A DNA stretch of 64,000 bases from Palsa-504 sp963808315 (lineage in GTDB: Bacteria > Actinomycetota > Actinomycetes > Streptosporangiales > Streptosporangiaceae), in the NCBI GenBank assembly GCA_963808315.1, contig CAWEFK010000038.1, positions 16,260 through 80,259 on the forward strand, in the 5' to 3' direction. This document shows positions 37,677 through 46,949 of the stretch, piece by piece. The notes beneath the pieces were generated by a model. That model did no database searches and was not told where the DNA came from. It was given only the letters and a program-made list of their open reading frames with translations. Every line of letters starts with the position of its first letter. Position 1 is the first letter of the stretch. Made by a program: the position numbers and the translations under genes.

Positions 37677-40477
37677 TGCCGATCGAGTCGATCGAGCGGG
37701 AGCTTCAGGCCGCCTACCGTCAGCTGATCGCTGCTCCGCCACCGTCCGCGCCCACCATGCGCCCGACCTGGACGGACCCGTTCCCTAGCCGGTCCCGCGG
37801 CCGCCACGGTTCCTGGCCGGGACCGACCCGTTCGGCGCCGTGACGGCGCTGACCGCCGCGCATCCGTGGGCGCTGGCCGGCTTCGGCGAGCCGGCCTGGG
37901 ACGACCTATCAGCCCGACCCGCACGCCCCGCCGCCGGAGGGGCTGCGGGTCGGCGTGCTGCGGCTGGCCGCCACGCCGGGGCGCCGCTGCCCGCCGTGGC
38001 GCGGTTCGCCCGGCACGGCCACCTGCTGATCACCGAGGACGGGTTCGTGCCCGGGGCCCGGTCGCTGCTGCAGGCGCTCGCGCTGCGGCTGGCCACCGCG
38101 GCCGCGCCCGGCACGGTGCGGTTCGCGCTCGCCGATCCGGTGGGCCAGGGCCAGCACCTGAGCGCGTTCCTGCGGCTGCCGCGCGCCGATGCGGGTGGGC
38201 CAGCCGGGATCGCGGCCAGCCCCGAGGAGATCGAGGACCTGCTGACCGCGCTGACCGGGATGGTCGTCGAGGTCACCCAGACCCGGCTGACCAACGTGTA
38301 CGACTCGGTGGAGGCCTACAACGCGGCCGCCACCGGGCCGGCGATTCCGTACCATGTCCTGGTCCTGGCCGGCTTCCCGGCCGGCTTCAGCGACCGGGCC
38401 GCGGAGCTGCTCGCGCGGCTGGCCCGCAACGGGCCCCGGGCCGGTCTGTACCTGCTCGGCACGGTCGATCCGGCGCTGCCGCCGCCGCGGGCCTTGGCCG
38501 ACCTGACGCCCTGACCGCGCTGGGCACGACCGTGGGCCTGGATGCGCCACGGCGAGCTGAGCTGGGATGACCCGGAGTTCGGGCCGAGCGTGATCGAGCC
38601 GGACCAGATGCCGGCGGCGGCCCGGGCCAATCCCTGGCTCGACGCGGTGGGCGCCGCCGCCAGCTCGGCCTCCCGGGATCTTCCGTTCGCCCGGATCGCG
38701 ATCCCGGCGCCGCGACGCTGGGCCGCGGTCAGCCACGACGGCCTGGACGTGCAGATCGGGGTGGACAGCCGGGGCGAGCCGCAGCACTTCGTGATGGGCG
38801 TCCGCGGCGTGCATCACGGCCTGGTCGGCGGCGACGTCCGGATGGGCAAGACCAACCTGCTGCACGTGCTGATCAGCCAGCTGGCCCTGGCCTACCCGCC
38901 GGAGGAGCTCGAGCTCTACCTGCTCGACTTCAAGGAGGTCGAGTTCGACGCCTACCTGACCGAACGGCTGCCGCACGCCCGCGCGATCACCTCCCGGACC
39001 GACCGTGAGTTCGGCCTGTCCATGCTGCGCCGCTTCCACGACGAGATCGACCGCCGGGCCCGGCTGTGCCGGGAGGCGAAGGTCACCGACCTGCCCGACT
39101 ACCGCATCCAGACCGGGCAGCCGATGCCGCGGGCGCTGGTGATCATGGACGAGTTCCAGGTGCTGTTCAGCGAGGAGGACCGGCTCGCCCGCGAGGCCGG
39201 GCGACTGCTGGCCGACATCGCCAAGCGCGGCGCGGCGTTCGGCCTGCACCTGCTGCTGGCCACCCAGTCGCCGGGCGGGCCGCTGGCCGCGTACCTGCGG
39301 CCGGTCTACGAGCAGATGGCGCTGCGGATCGCGCTGGGCTGCACCCAGCCGAGCGTGTCCCAGGCCATCCTGGGCGAGGGCAACGACGCCGCCACCCGGC
39401 TGGTCCGGGCCGGGGACGCGATCTACAACGACCGCCGCGGCGAGGGCGCCAACCCGGTGATGCGGATCGCGATGCTGCCCACCCGGGAACGGCTGGAGCT
39501 GATCGCGGCGATCCGGTCGCTGGCGCCGGGCCGGGAGTACCCGCCGCCCGCGAGCTTCGACCCCGACGCGCCCGGCGGACTTCGCCCCGCCCGCCGTCGC
39601 GTCACCGCACCGGCGCGCCGTGCCGCGGTCCCCGGTGCAGGCCTGGCTGGGCGAGGCGATCGAGATCAAGCCCGCCACCACCGCGACGTTCGAGCGCTAC
39701 GTCCGGTCCAACCTGCTCGTCGTCGGCCCCGAGGAACACGGTCACGGGCTGCTGCTGGCCACCGTGCTCAGCGCCGCGGTCCAGTGCTCCCCGGCCGGGC
39801 CCGGTTCACGATCGCCGAGTTCACCCGGCCGTCGTCGCCGTTCCACGGCTTCTTCGCCGCGGCGCAGCAACTGCCCCACCAGGTGCGGATCGCCGGCCGC
39901 AAGACCGCCGGGGCGGCGCTGGAGGAGCTGGTGGCGGAGCTGGACGCCCGGCTGGCCGAAACCGACGGGCCCGGCGCCCCGGCGCCCAGACAGCCCCGGC
40001 GCCCCCGGCGGCCCAGACAGCCCCGGCGGCACCCCCGGCGGCCCCGACGCCTCCGGCGGGTTGGCGCCGCCCGACTGGTTCTTCCTCGTCGCCGGGATGC
40101 ACCGCTGGCATGAGCTGGTGGCCGAGGGCGACTACGGCCGGCCCAGCGAGATCTCCGCCCGGCTGGTCCGGCTGGCCGACGGCCGGACCCGACGTCGGCC
40201 TGCACGTGGTGGCCTGGGCGGACAGCTACACCACGGCCGAGCGCGCGCTGCGGCGCGCGGGCCTGGCCCACTTCGGCCTGCGCGCGGCGCTGCGGGTGCT
40301 GTCGCCCGCGGAGAGCGACGCGCTGCTCGGCGTCTCGGCGGCCGCCGAGCCTGGACGACGACCGCGCCCTGTACCGGGACACCGAGTGGCCGGCCGAGCA
40401 GGTCGAGAAGTTCAAGCCGTACTCCGTCGCCTCGCTGCGCGCCTTCGCCCAGACGCGCCTTCCGGAGCCCCGCATGA
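37677..40477 (+). CDS. FtsK/SpoIIIE (EccC-like) ATPase, frameshifted
   Basis: Large AAA+ motor of the FtsK/HerA class. N terminus MPIESIERELQAAYRQLIAA, then a Pro-rich linker, a first regulatory region, and the motor: Walker A GGDVRMGKTN (near 38830), Walker B ALVIMDEFQVLF (near 39135) and the LATQSP sensor. A second, degenerate ATPase-like domain (VQAWLGEAIEIKPATTATFER, RYVRSNLLVVGPEEHGHG with no Walker Lys) follows. Shifts near 37800, 37910, 38515, 39585, 39795, 40050, 40190, 40350. The end is uncertain: an ATGA overlap at 40474-40477 with the next gene is the likely junction. No membrane helices are seen, unlike EccC of full type VII systems. Confidence 0.8.
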
Positions 40478-41215
40478 GCGAGCCCGCCACCTCGCCCTAC
40501 CTGTCCCTGCGCCAGGCGGTCCGGCCCGGCCATCTTCGCCCACCGGCTGCTGGCCCGGGACGCCGAACGCGCCGGCCAGCTGGCCGCCGAGTGCGAGGAA
40601 CTCCTCCTGCTCACCCGGGAACTGCTGCAGGCCGCCGGCCTGGCGCACATCCTCGCCCCCGAGCCCGGCGAGCACGAGCCCGGCGAGCACGATCCGGCGA
40701 GCACGGGGCCGGCCGGCACGAGCGGTTCCTCGACGCTTACGCCGACGCGGGGCTGCTGTGGGCCAAGGTGGTCGGCAGCTCCATGGTGCTGGCCGGGGCG
40801 CTGCTCGAGGCGGGGGACTGGGACGACGTCCGCCTGCTGGCCGGGTTCCTGGCCGACGCCGGGGAGGCGGGCGCGGCGGCCGACCTGCGCGCCCAGCTCG
40901 CCAAGGCGGTCCTGGCGGCGCACCACGAACAGCTCAGCGGAATCAGCAATAAGATGCCGCCGGAGGAAATCGGGCAAGCCATCAAGGCGCTGCGGGCGAT
41001 ACTGACCGAAGTCCCGGGACGACCTGAACCGTGAGGTCAATCGCCTCCTTGTGCCGCTGGCCGCCTCGATAAACGCCATTATGCGGCAGCGGGATATCGA
41101 CATTCCCTATACCAGCCGGGTTGAGCACATTGCGACCGGCGGCGTGGCGAAGTACCCGGACATCGTCACGATTAGCCTCGATGAGATGGCGGCCGAATTC
41201 GAAGGTCTCTGCTAG
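40474..41215 (+). CDS. Hypothetical helical protein in the FtsK cluster (frameshifted)
   Basis: About 245 residues in the repaired reading. Starts MSEPATSPYLSLRQAV and continues, after shifts near 40530 and 40700, with ERFLDAYADAGLLWAKVVGSS and LLEAGDWDDVRLLAGFLADAG, then after an extra G near 41017 with DDLNREVNRLLVPLAASINAIM and a TAG at 41213-41215. Predominantly helical; an internal EPGEH repeat lies near 40665. No family recognised. Placed between the motor and the first WXG-like gene, so probably a partner or effector-loading protein of the ATPase. Confidence 0.65.
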
Positions 41216-41225
41216 GAGAACAGGC

Positions 41226-41549
41226 ATGGCTGGGGTAATCAACGATGTCGAGGCGCTGGCGGAGTTCAGGGCCCACCTTATGCGGTTCAACCACGACCTG
41301 GCGGAAAACTTCGCCACCATCCGGGGGCACTGGCGTGAGCTCGGCGAGGTCTGGCGGGACGACATGTACCAGGTGTTCGGCGAGGCGCTCGAGGAGGTCA
41401 CTCCGGGTATCACGCATTACCTGTCGGCGACGCAGGACCATGAGGCGCACCTGGCCGCGCTGATCGAGCAGCTCCGCGGTTACCTGGAGACGGGCCTCGG
41501 GACGGGCGCGGGCCGCCCGGTGAGCCGACGTGACCGCGGTCCACGCTGA
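41226..41549 (+). CDS. WXG100-like small helical protein A
   Basis: 108 residues, starting at ATG 41226 with AGGAGAACAGG just upstream. Helix, then HWRELGEVWRDDMYQVFGEAL, with two Trp near the predicted turn as in WXG100 (ESAT-6-like) proteins, then a second helix LSATQDHEAHLAALIEQLRGYL. Small size, helical hairpin and neighbourhood of an FtsK-like ATPase support the assignment. Its end overlaps the next gene's GTG by about 20 bases. The classical YxxxD/E export tail is not present. Confidence 0.6.
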   Translation: MAGVINDVEALAEFRAHLMRFNHDLAENFATIRGHWRELGEVWRDDMYQVFGEALEEVTPGITHYLSATQDHEAHLAALIEQLRGYLETGLGTGAGRPVSRRDRGPR

Positions 41550-41975
41550 CATCGACGCCCTGAGCGGAGTTGCGCGCGGCGCTGGCCCGGTTCCGCTACG
41601 CCCAGCGCGAGGTCGCCGATCGCGGCGCCGACGCGATCGAAGCGACCCGGGCGTCCCTGGAGGCCAAGGCCGCCCGCTGGCGCGCCCGGCTCGAGCAGGC
41701 CGGGGCCGAGCTCGCGGCCTGCCGGGACCGGTCCTCGCCCGAGGACCCGGTGGACTGTTCAGGCTACGCGCGGGCGGCCGGCGAGGCCGGCGAGCGGCTG
41801 GAGCACATCCGGCGCTGGCAGCAGCGGATCGACCAGCAGGCGACCGAGTTCCACGTGGCCGCGGGCCGGTTCCGCCGGCCTGCTCGAGACCGACCTGCCC
41901 CGGGCCGAAGAGCAGCTCGCCGCCGTCATCGCGCGGCTGAAGGCCGCCCGCCGCGTCCAGTCACCCGGCGCGTGA
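41530..41975 (+). CDS. Coiled-coil hypothetical protein in the FtsK cluster
   Basis: GTG at 41530 (VTAVHADIDALSE), with a shift near 41570, then about 140 residues of uninterrupted helix: LRAALARFRYAQREVADRGAD, ASLEAKAARWRARLEQAGAEL, HIRRWQQRIDQQATEFHVAAG, and after a shift near 41877 LLETDLPRAEEQLAAVIARLKAA. Strong coiled-coil character, two Cys in the middle. No known family. Similar coiled-coil proteins lie beside WXG-type genes in other actinobacteria (recollection, not checked). Confidence 0.6.
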
Positions 41976-41979
41976 TTCC

Positions 41980-42203
41980 GTGGCCCCCCTGCCCGCCCGG
42001 CCAGAAGGCGACGGCGACCAGCACCTCCGGCTGCTCGAGGACGCCTGGGAGAAGGTCGTGCCGCACTGGCACGACGGCGTGGCGCGGGAGTTCGGCACCC
42101 GCCAGTGGACGCCGCTGCGCGAGGAGTCCCGTGTCCTACCTGGACGGCCCTGCGCACGCTGATGGACCTGCTCGACGCCGCCGAACGCGACACCGAGTAC
42201 TAG
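41980..42203 (+). CDS. WXG100-like small helical protein B (frameshifted)
   Basis: About 73 residues. GTG at 41980, then EDAWEKVVPHWHDGVAREFGTRQWTPL and, after a shift near 42130, SYLDALRTLMDLLDAAERDTEY. The W..HWHDG..REF pattern parallels HWRELGEVWRDDMYQVF of protein A, suggesting the two are paralogues that could form a heterodimer, as ESAT-6/CFP-10 do. The stop overlaps by four bases the stop of the convergent restriction-like gene. Confidence 0.55.
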
Positions 42204-43269
42204 CCCGGCGTACCTGCCTGCCGCGCCAGCGCGTTCAGGTGCGCCAGGCAGGCCTGCGGGTCGACGGCGGCCAGGACCAGGTCGCTCGAACGACGGGCCG
42301 GCCGGCCGACACGCTGACCAGCTGGGCACGGGACGGCTTGCCGGTCGCCAGGTCCACGGTGGTGACCCGCCCGCCGAAGGTTACCGCCGCCACCACCTCG
42401 GGCGGGGTGGCGGTGAAGATCTCGTGCAGCGTGCGGAGCGCGACGCAGGCCACCAGCCGGTCGTAACGCGCCTTGATCTCGTGCTTCGGACGTGGCACCG
42501 GCTCGATGGCATCGCGCGCCCGGACGTAACGGTAGGCGCGGACCGCGGGCACCACGCTGACCGGCGGGAGCTCGGCCTCCACCGTGATGGCCCGGTGCTC
42601 CGGCGCGTAGCTGACCTGGTACTCGCGGGGAAAGCCGTCCGGGTACCGGGACGCCTTGAGCAGGCTGCCGGCGAACCACTCCACCGCGCCGGCGTCCCCG
42701 GCGGCGAACGCCGACCGGCGCGCCGACGACGAGGCGTTCCGCTTCACCGCCCGGGCGCGCTCGCTGGGTGACCTGCGCGGTCGTAGGCGGGCCTTGGCGA
42801 TAGCGAGCGCCTGCCGCCGCTGCGACTTCCCGCTGCCGGTGGTCGGCCTGGGCGGCCGCGAACCGGACCCGCGCCTGGGCCAGCTGCGCGGGCGTGCCGT
42901 CCGCGCCGGAACCGGTCGAGCCCCTGCGCCGGGGCCGGCGCGAACTCGCTCCAGCTCGGGCGCGGCCGCGGACCTGGCCGAGTTCGCCTGGGTCGAAGGG
43001 CGGCACCTTCGGCGCGACATCAGCCACTCGAACGTCAGCGCAGGCCGCGGCAAGATCCCCGTCAGCACCTCGTCGAGGACCTTGACCTGCTCCTGCACCG
43101 CGGCGCTGGCCTCAGTCCGCTTCCCGTTGCCTGGCCTCCAGCTGCTCGAGCTGGCGGGCCTTCTCCTGTTCCTGGTCCAGCCTGCGCTGTTCCCGGTTCA
43201 GCCGGTCGTCTTCCCGGCGTTGCGCACCAGCCGCCGTTCGAAGTCAGAAAGACTCCCACTGCGAGCCAT
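42200..43269 (-). CDS. Restriction-system-like protein lacking the Mrr nuclease half (frameshifted)
   Basis: Resembles the N-terminal half of actinobacterial restriction-system (Mrr-type) proteins. ATG 43269 gives MARSGSLSDFERRLVRNAG; after a shift, a charged coiled coil LNREQRRLDQEQEKARQLEQL; then VLDEVLTGILPRPALTFEWLM, RYPDGFPREYQVSYAPEHRAI, RAYRYVRARDAIEPVPRP and YDRLVACVALRTLHEIFTATPPE. It ends at ACLAHLNALARQAGTPG, where family members normally continue with the Mrr nuclease domain. Shifts near 43215, 43115, 42940 and 42285. A standalone front half, convergent with the FtsK cluster, suggests regulatory rather than cutting function. Confidence 0.65.
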
Positions 43270-43350
43270 CGCTCTCCCGGTCTTCGTCGATCACCCTACG
43301 CCAACGACGATAACCGCCCCGCGACCGAAGAAGTCAGGCACATTAGGATA

Positions 43351-43390
43351 GCGGATCGCTACCTCCCCTATGCGGGCGGTACCGATCGAC
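43351..43390. terminator. Third hairpin of the CCCTAT-loop family
   Basis: Imperfect arms GGATCGCTACCTCCC and GGGCGGTACCGATC around CTATGC. It lies directly downstream of the DUF4397 stop (minus strand) and before the restriction-like gene, so it would terminate DUF4397 transcription. Similar in arms and loop to 5604-5651 and 30340-30385. Confidence 0.6.
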
Positions 43391-43406
43391 GAATCCCCGA
43401 GCCGGC

Positions 43407-44261
43407 CTACCCGCTGCGCGGCACGCCGCGCAGCCTCAGGCCGCCGGCCGCGGCGAGCAGCGGCTCCGGCCCCGATGAGGACCAGCCACGGCAGCGGCGA
43501 GCCAGGCCCGTGCCCCGCGGTGCCGCCGAACCCGGTCGAGGCCGCGCCCGCAGGCGACCGCCCGCTACCGGCCGCGTCCTCCAGGTTCGCGATCTCCAGC
43601 CCGCTGGATCCGTCCAGCACCACCAGCGTATGCACGGTGCCGGGGGCCAGCGTGATGCGTGAGCTGGCGTCCGGCGCCGGACCCGGTCACGGCGACCATC
43701 TCGGTCCCGGGCGTGACGGTCTCATAGGACGTCATCGAGTCGAACGGCAGCTTGCTCTTGACCACCGTCCCGTCCCAGCTCACCCCGACCGATTGCTGCT
43801 TCAGCGAGGCCTGGATCACCCGCACCAGGGCCTTGCCGGCCGGGGTGGTGAGGTCGTCGTCCATGACCTGGAGCCGGAGGCCCGACTGGGGACCCACGCC
43901 CGCCACCGTGTAGGCGTGGCCGGCCACCACGGTCACGCTGGTCGACAGCACCGCCTGGCTCGCGGCGGGAGCGCCCGCGGGCCGCATGGCCACGCTGTAG
44001 TCGCCCGCGGTCACCGCCTCGTACGGCGAGACCGTCCCGTAGGCGACATGGTGCAGCACGATATGCGCGCTGGAATCGCCGAACGAATACAGGTACACGT
44101 CCACGGGCGACGCGGGTCGGCGACAGGTGGGCGAGCCTGATCCAGCCGGTACCCGTGGTGGCGGAGGACGCGTTGGCCGCGGCGGCCGGGGCAAGCCCGA
44201 ACAGCAGGCCCACCAGGGCCAGCAGCATGACGATACGTCTCTTGAGTCCCGCAGAGTCCAT
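43407..44261 (-). CDS. Secreted DUF4397 domain protein with C-terminal membrane anchor (frameshifted)
   Basis: ATG 44261 preceded by GGGAGGG. Signal peptide KRRIVMLLALVGLLFGLAPAAAANA, then the DUF4397 fold (WIRLAHLSP, PVDVYLYSFGDSSAHIVLHHVAYG, QASLKQQSVGVSWDG), a Gly/Ser-rich linker and a hydrophobic anchor PLPWLVLIGAGAAAAAGGL followed by Arg. Shifts near 44120, 43672 and 43455; the last gives the natural ending GVPRSG and a TAG at 43407. Cell-surface protein of unknown role. Confidence 0.82.
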
Positions 44262-44277
44262 TCGAGTACCCTCCCAT

Positions 44278-45304
44278 TGACCGGACCGCTGAACGTTCAC
44301 GAGCCCCCGACGCCAGCGGACCGGGGGCGTCGAACCGGACGATGACCACGGGCTGGCCGCTGGGATCGCGCGGGCGATGGCGGCCACGCGGGCAGGTAGG
44401 GCGCTTGCTGCGCGCGCAGGAAACTGAGCACCGCCGACAGCCCCGCCGGCGAGGCGGCGCCGATGTCCGCGCCGCGCAGCGACCGACGGCGCTGCATGGC
44501 CCCGGGGGAGGAGTCGCCGAAAGTCACCAGCCGGAGCGGCATGGCCGACGCCAGCGCGGACAGGGTGACCAGCAGGCGAGGAGTCGACCTGGCCGGCCAG
44601 CAGCGGGGCGCGCGCGATCGGCGAGGCCGCGATGTTGCTGTTCCGCAGCAACTGCGTGCCCGCGGCGACCAGGTGGGTATGCGCCGCCGCGAGCTGGGCC
44701 CGAAGCGCCGCTGCTCCGTCCGGCGCGACGACGCGGACGTCAACCTGGTCGGCTCCCGAGCCGAAACTCGCCAGCACCAGGGGTGCGTAGACGGTGGCCA
44801 GGCTGGGCGCCGAACTGGTCCCGCAGCGTCGGTGTCGCGACCACGAACGACGCCAGCGCCGAGCGGACCGTCGGTCCTCGGCGGCAGCGCCGTCAGCCGG
44901 GCTGCCGGGAAGCCTTGCTCACGGACCTCCCCGCACATCTGAGGGTCGCACGACACGTTCACGTCCGAGCCCACCTGCTGGGCGATCCACGCCGCCGCCA
45001 GAGCGCGGTTGGCCGTCGCCGGCTGCGGTGGCGCGCCGGGCTGGCCACGGCACCCGGCTGGCCGGTCCCGGTTACGGCCAGCGTCAGCCCGGCTCCGAAC
45101 GACACGGCCCCCAGCGCGCCGAGCACCACCATGAGCCGCGGCCGGAGGTCGCCCCGCGCCAGCCGACCGACGCGGCTCACCCCGAACCACCCACGCACCA
45201 CCGGAGCGATGATCGCCAGCCACCACGAATAGAGCCGATGACTGCGTTCGCGTCTTCTCCTCGCCCATCCCCGCCCCCCAGCAACCTGCGTTTCGGCAAG
45301 CCAC
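44278..45304 (-). CDS. Hypothetical membrane-anchored extracellular protein (frameshifted)
   Basis: One N-terminal helix (RLMVVLGALGAVSFGAGLTLAV) and an extracellular domain NRALAAAWIAQQVGSDVNVSCDP, VYAPLVLASFGSGADQVDVRVVAPDG, LLVTLSALASAMPLRLVTFGDSSPG, FLRAQQAPYLPARVAAIARA. Parts are spread over three frames (shifts near 45200, 45020, 44830, 44580, 44390), so neither end is certain. A Cys pair in CDPQMC could form a disulfide. It overlaps or abuts the DUF4397 gene and may form a two-gene surface unit with it. No family recognised. Confidence 0.55.
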
Positions 45305-45401
45305 TACCCAGAGCGTAGCAACCGAACCTCATCCCGCTATGTCAGCCGATGCGGGGTCTGGGCCACATTTGCCGCCGCCGGGGCTATCCGATCCGGACCC
45401 G

Positions 45402-45821
45402 TCAGGCCGGCTTCGAGGGCTCACGACGCGGCTCGAAGATCTCGATGGGGCATCTGACGCCGGGAGCTCGTCCCAGGCGCTGGTCGCCGGTGAGAAAGGT
45501 AGCCCCGACGGCTTCGGCCAGTGCGACATAGGTAGCGTCGTAGATGGTGAGGTTGTCGCGCAGTTCCCAGCACCGGGCCAGAAGCGGACGGTGCGGAGCG
45601 CGGCGCGCGGGAAAAGCGGCCAGGTCGTTCAGGGCGAACCCGGCACGTCGGATGTCGATGGCGCCGACCAGCAGTTGTTTGCGGAGCACGGATGCGACCT
45701 CGAGGTCAGCGAGTTCGGGCAGCATCAGGTGTTCGCCGCGCAGCCGGGCCCGGGCCAGGTCGCCGTCAGTCCCATCGTCAGCCAGTGCGACCACCAGGAC
45801 GCTGGCGTCAACAACCAGCAC
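45402..45821 (-). CDS. vapC: PIN-domain toxin, VapC type
   Basis: Ribonuclease toxin. The acidic residues of the PIN fold are in place: MLVVDASVLV (Asp5), ADLEVAS (Glu), TIYDATYVALAE (Asp) and FLTGDQRLG (Asp). 139 residues, standard. The start overlaps the antitoxin end by 14 bases, the typical VapBC arrangement. Confidence 0.93.
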   Translation of the reverse strand: MLVVDASVLVVALADDGTDGDLARARLRGEHLMLPELADLEVASVLRKQLLVGAIDIRRAGFALNDLAAFPARRAPHRPLLARCWELRDNLTIYDATYVALAEAVGATFLTGDQRLGRAPGVRCPIEIFEPRREPSKPA

Positions 45822-46038
45822 GGTCGTCGCGGATGGCCGCCACGGCCTCCCTCAGCGGGACTGATCCGCCCGACCGGCCGGCCGCGCGATCGAGGACTTC
45901 GTCCAGCGTCGGCTGGTCAGCCTCTTCGATGAGACGGGTGCGCAGGTATTCTTGCAAGGACTGGTGAGCGGCGGCGGCGCGCTGCCGCAGCACGGCGTGG
46001 GTCCGCTCAGGCACATCCTTTATCTGCACGCTAGGCAT
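45808..46038 (-). CDS. vapB: VapB/FitA-type ribbon-helix-helix antitoxin
   Basis: 76 residues. N-terminal ribbon-helix-helix MPSVQIKDVPERTHAVLRQR, AAHQSLQEYLRTRL, and an acidic C-terminal tail that would wrap the toxin. Start ATG 46038; the palindrome at 46045-46069 is immediately upstream, in the right place for autorepression. Confidence 0.9.
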   Translation of the reverse strand: MPSVQIKDVPERTHAVLRQRAAAAHQSLQEYLRTRLIEEADQPTLDEVLDRAAGRSGGSVPLREAVAAIRDDRAGC

Positions 46039-46044
46039 GGAGCC

Positions 46045-46069
46045 ATTATGGCGCTAATGGCGCCATAAT
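46045..46069. promoter_or_regulatory. Operator palindrome of the vapBC operon
   Basis: Perfect arms ATTATGGCGC and GCGCCATAAT with spacer TAATG, seven bases upstream of the vapB ATG. Embedded GGCGC(T/C) repeats suit two ribbon-helix-helix dimers. Confidence 0.8.
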
Positions 46070-46180
46070 GCAATTCCTGCAGACGCTCCAGTCCCCCGTG
46101 CGCTTGCTCGGCCTCCCTGGCGTGGTCGCTCCTATAACTGTAGTGTCAGTTTGTGTGGCCCAGATGTGGCGGAGGTGGCT

Positions 46181-46945
46181 ATGCCGCTTACCAGCAAAGC
46201 GTCCGGCTCGGTGGCGCTCGTCACCGGTGCGAACCGGGGGATAGGCCTGGCCTTCGTGGCCGAGCTCGCCGCCCGCGGCGCGAAAAAGATCTACGCCGGC
46301 GTGCGCGATCCCGCCGATGTCCGCGATGAGTTCGACGGGCTGGCCGCCGAGGTCGTTCCGCTGGACGTCACCGACCTGGCCGCGGTGCAGGCGGCCGCGG
46401 CGGCCTGCCCGGACGTGAACGTGCTCGTCAACAACGCCGGCTTGTTCACCAACAAACGGCTGGTGCTGACCGACGACCCGGACGCCGCGCGCCGCGAGAT
46501 GGAAGTCAACTACTTCGGCGTGCTCAACATGACCCGGGCGTTCGCGCCGGTCCTGGGGGCCAACGGCGGCGGTTACATCGCCAACGTGCTGTCGGTGGCC
46601 GGCGCGTTCCCCGCGCCGTTCATGGGCGGCTATTCGCCGGCCAAGGCGGCGGCGCTGTTCCTGTCCAGCATCACCCGGTCCGAGCTGGCGGAGGCGGGCA
46701 CCGAGGTGATCGCGCTCATCGTCGGTTCGGTCGACACCCGGATGGCCGCGCACGTGGCGGGCCGCAAGGAAGATCCCGCCGACATCGCCCGGGCGGGCCT
46801 GGACGCGCTCGACCGCGGCGAGCACGTGGCCGACACCGACTTCATGGCCGTCGACGCGCGCGCCAGGTACGCGCGCGACCCGATCCGCTACGAACGCGGC
46901 ATGACCAAGCTGCTCAAGGCGACCCGCATGGACACGGGCCGGTAG
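46181..46945 (+). CDS. Short-chain dehydrogenase/reductase
   Basis: Classical SDR: NAD(P) site TGANRGIG, NNAG in LVNNAGL, catalytic Tyr/Lys in YSPAKAA and the preceding Ser region NVLSVAG. ATG 46181 with GGAGG twelve bases upstream. 254 residues, intact. A motif ACTGTAGTGTC lies upstream at 46137. Followed after four bases by a VOC-family gene, so the two form a unit. Substrate unknown. Confidence 0.92.
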   Translation: MPLTSKASGSVALVTGANRGIGLAFVAELAARGAKKIYAGVRDPADVRDEFDGLAAEVVPLDVTDLAAVQAAAAACPDVNVLVNNAGLFTNKRLVLTDDPDAARREMEVNYFGVLNMTRAFAPVLGANGGGYIANVLSVAGAFPAPFMGGYSPAKAAALFLSSITRSELAEAGTEVIALIVGSVDTRMAAHVAGRKEDPADIARAGLDALDRGEHVADTDFMAVDARARYARDPIRYERGMTKLLKATRMDTGR

Positions 46946-46949
46946 CTTC

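Noticed and set aside
37909..39681. 590-codon minus-strand frame opposite the FtsK-like gene
   Set aside because: Antisense shadow; Walker motifs and domain order are on the plus strand.
37677..42203. Complete type VII secretion system
   Set aside because: Only a motor and WXG-like proteins are present; no EccB, EccD, EccE or mycosin and no membrane helices in the motor.
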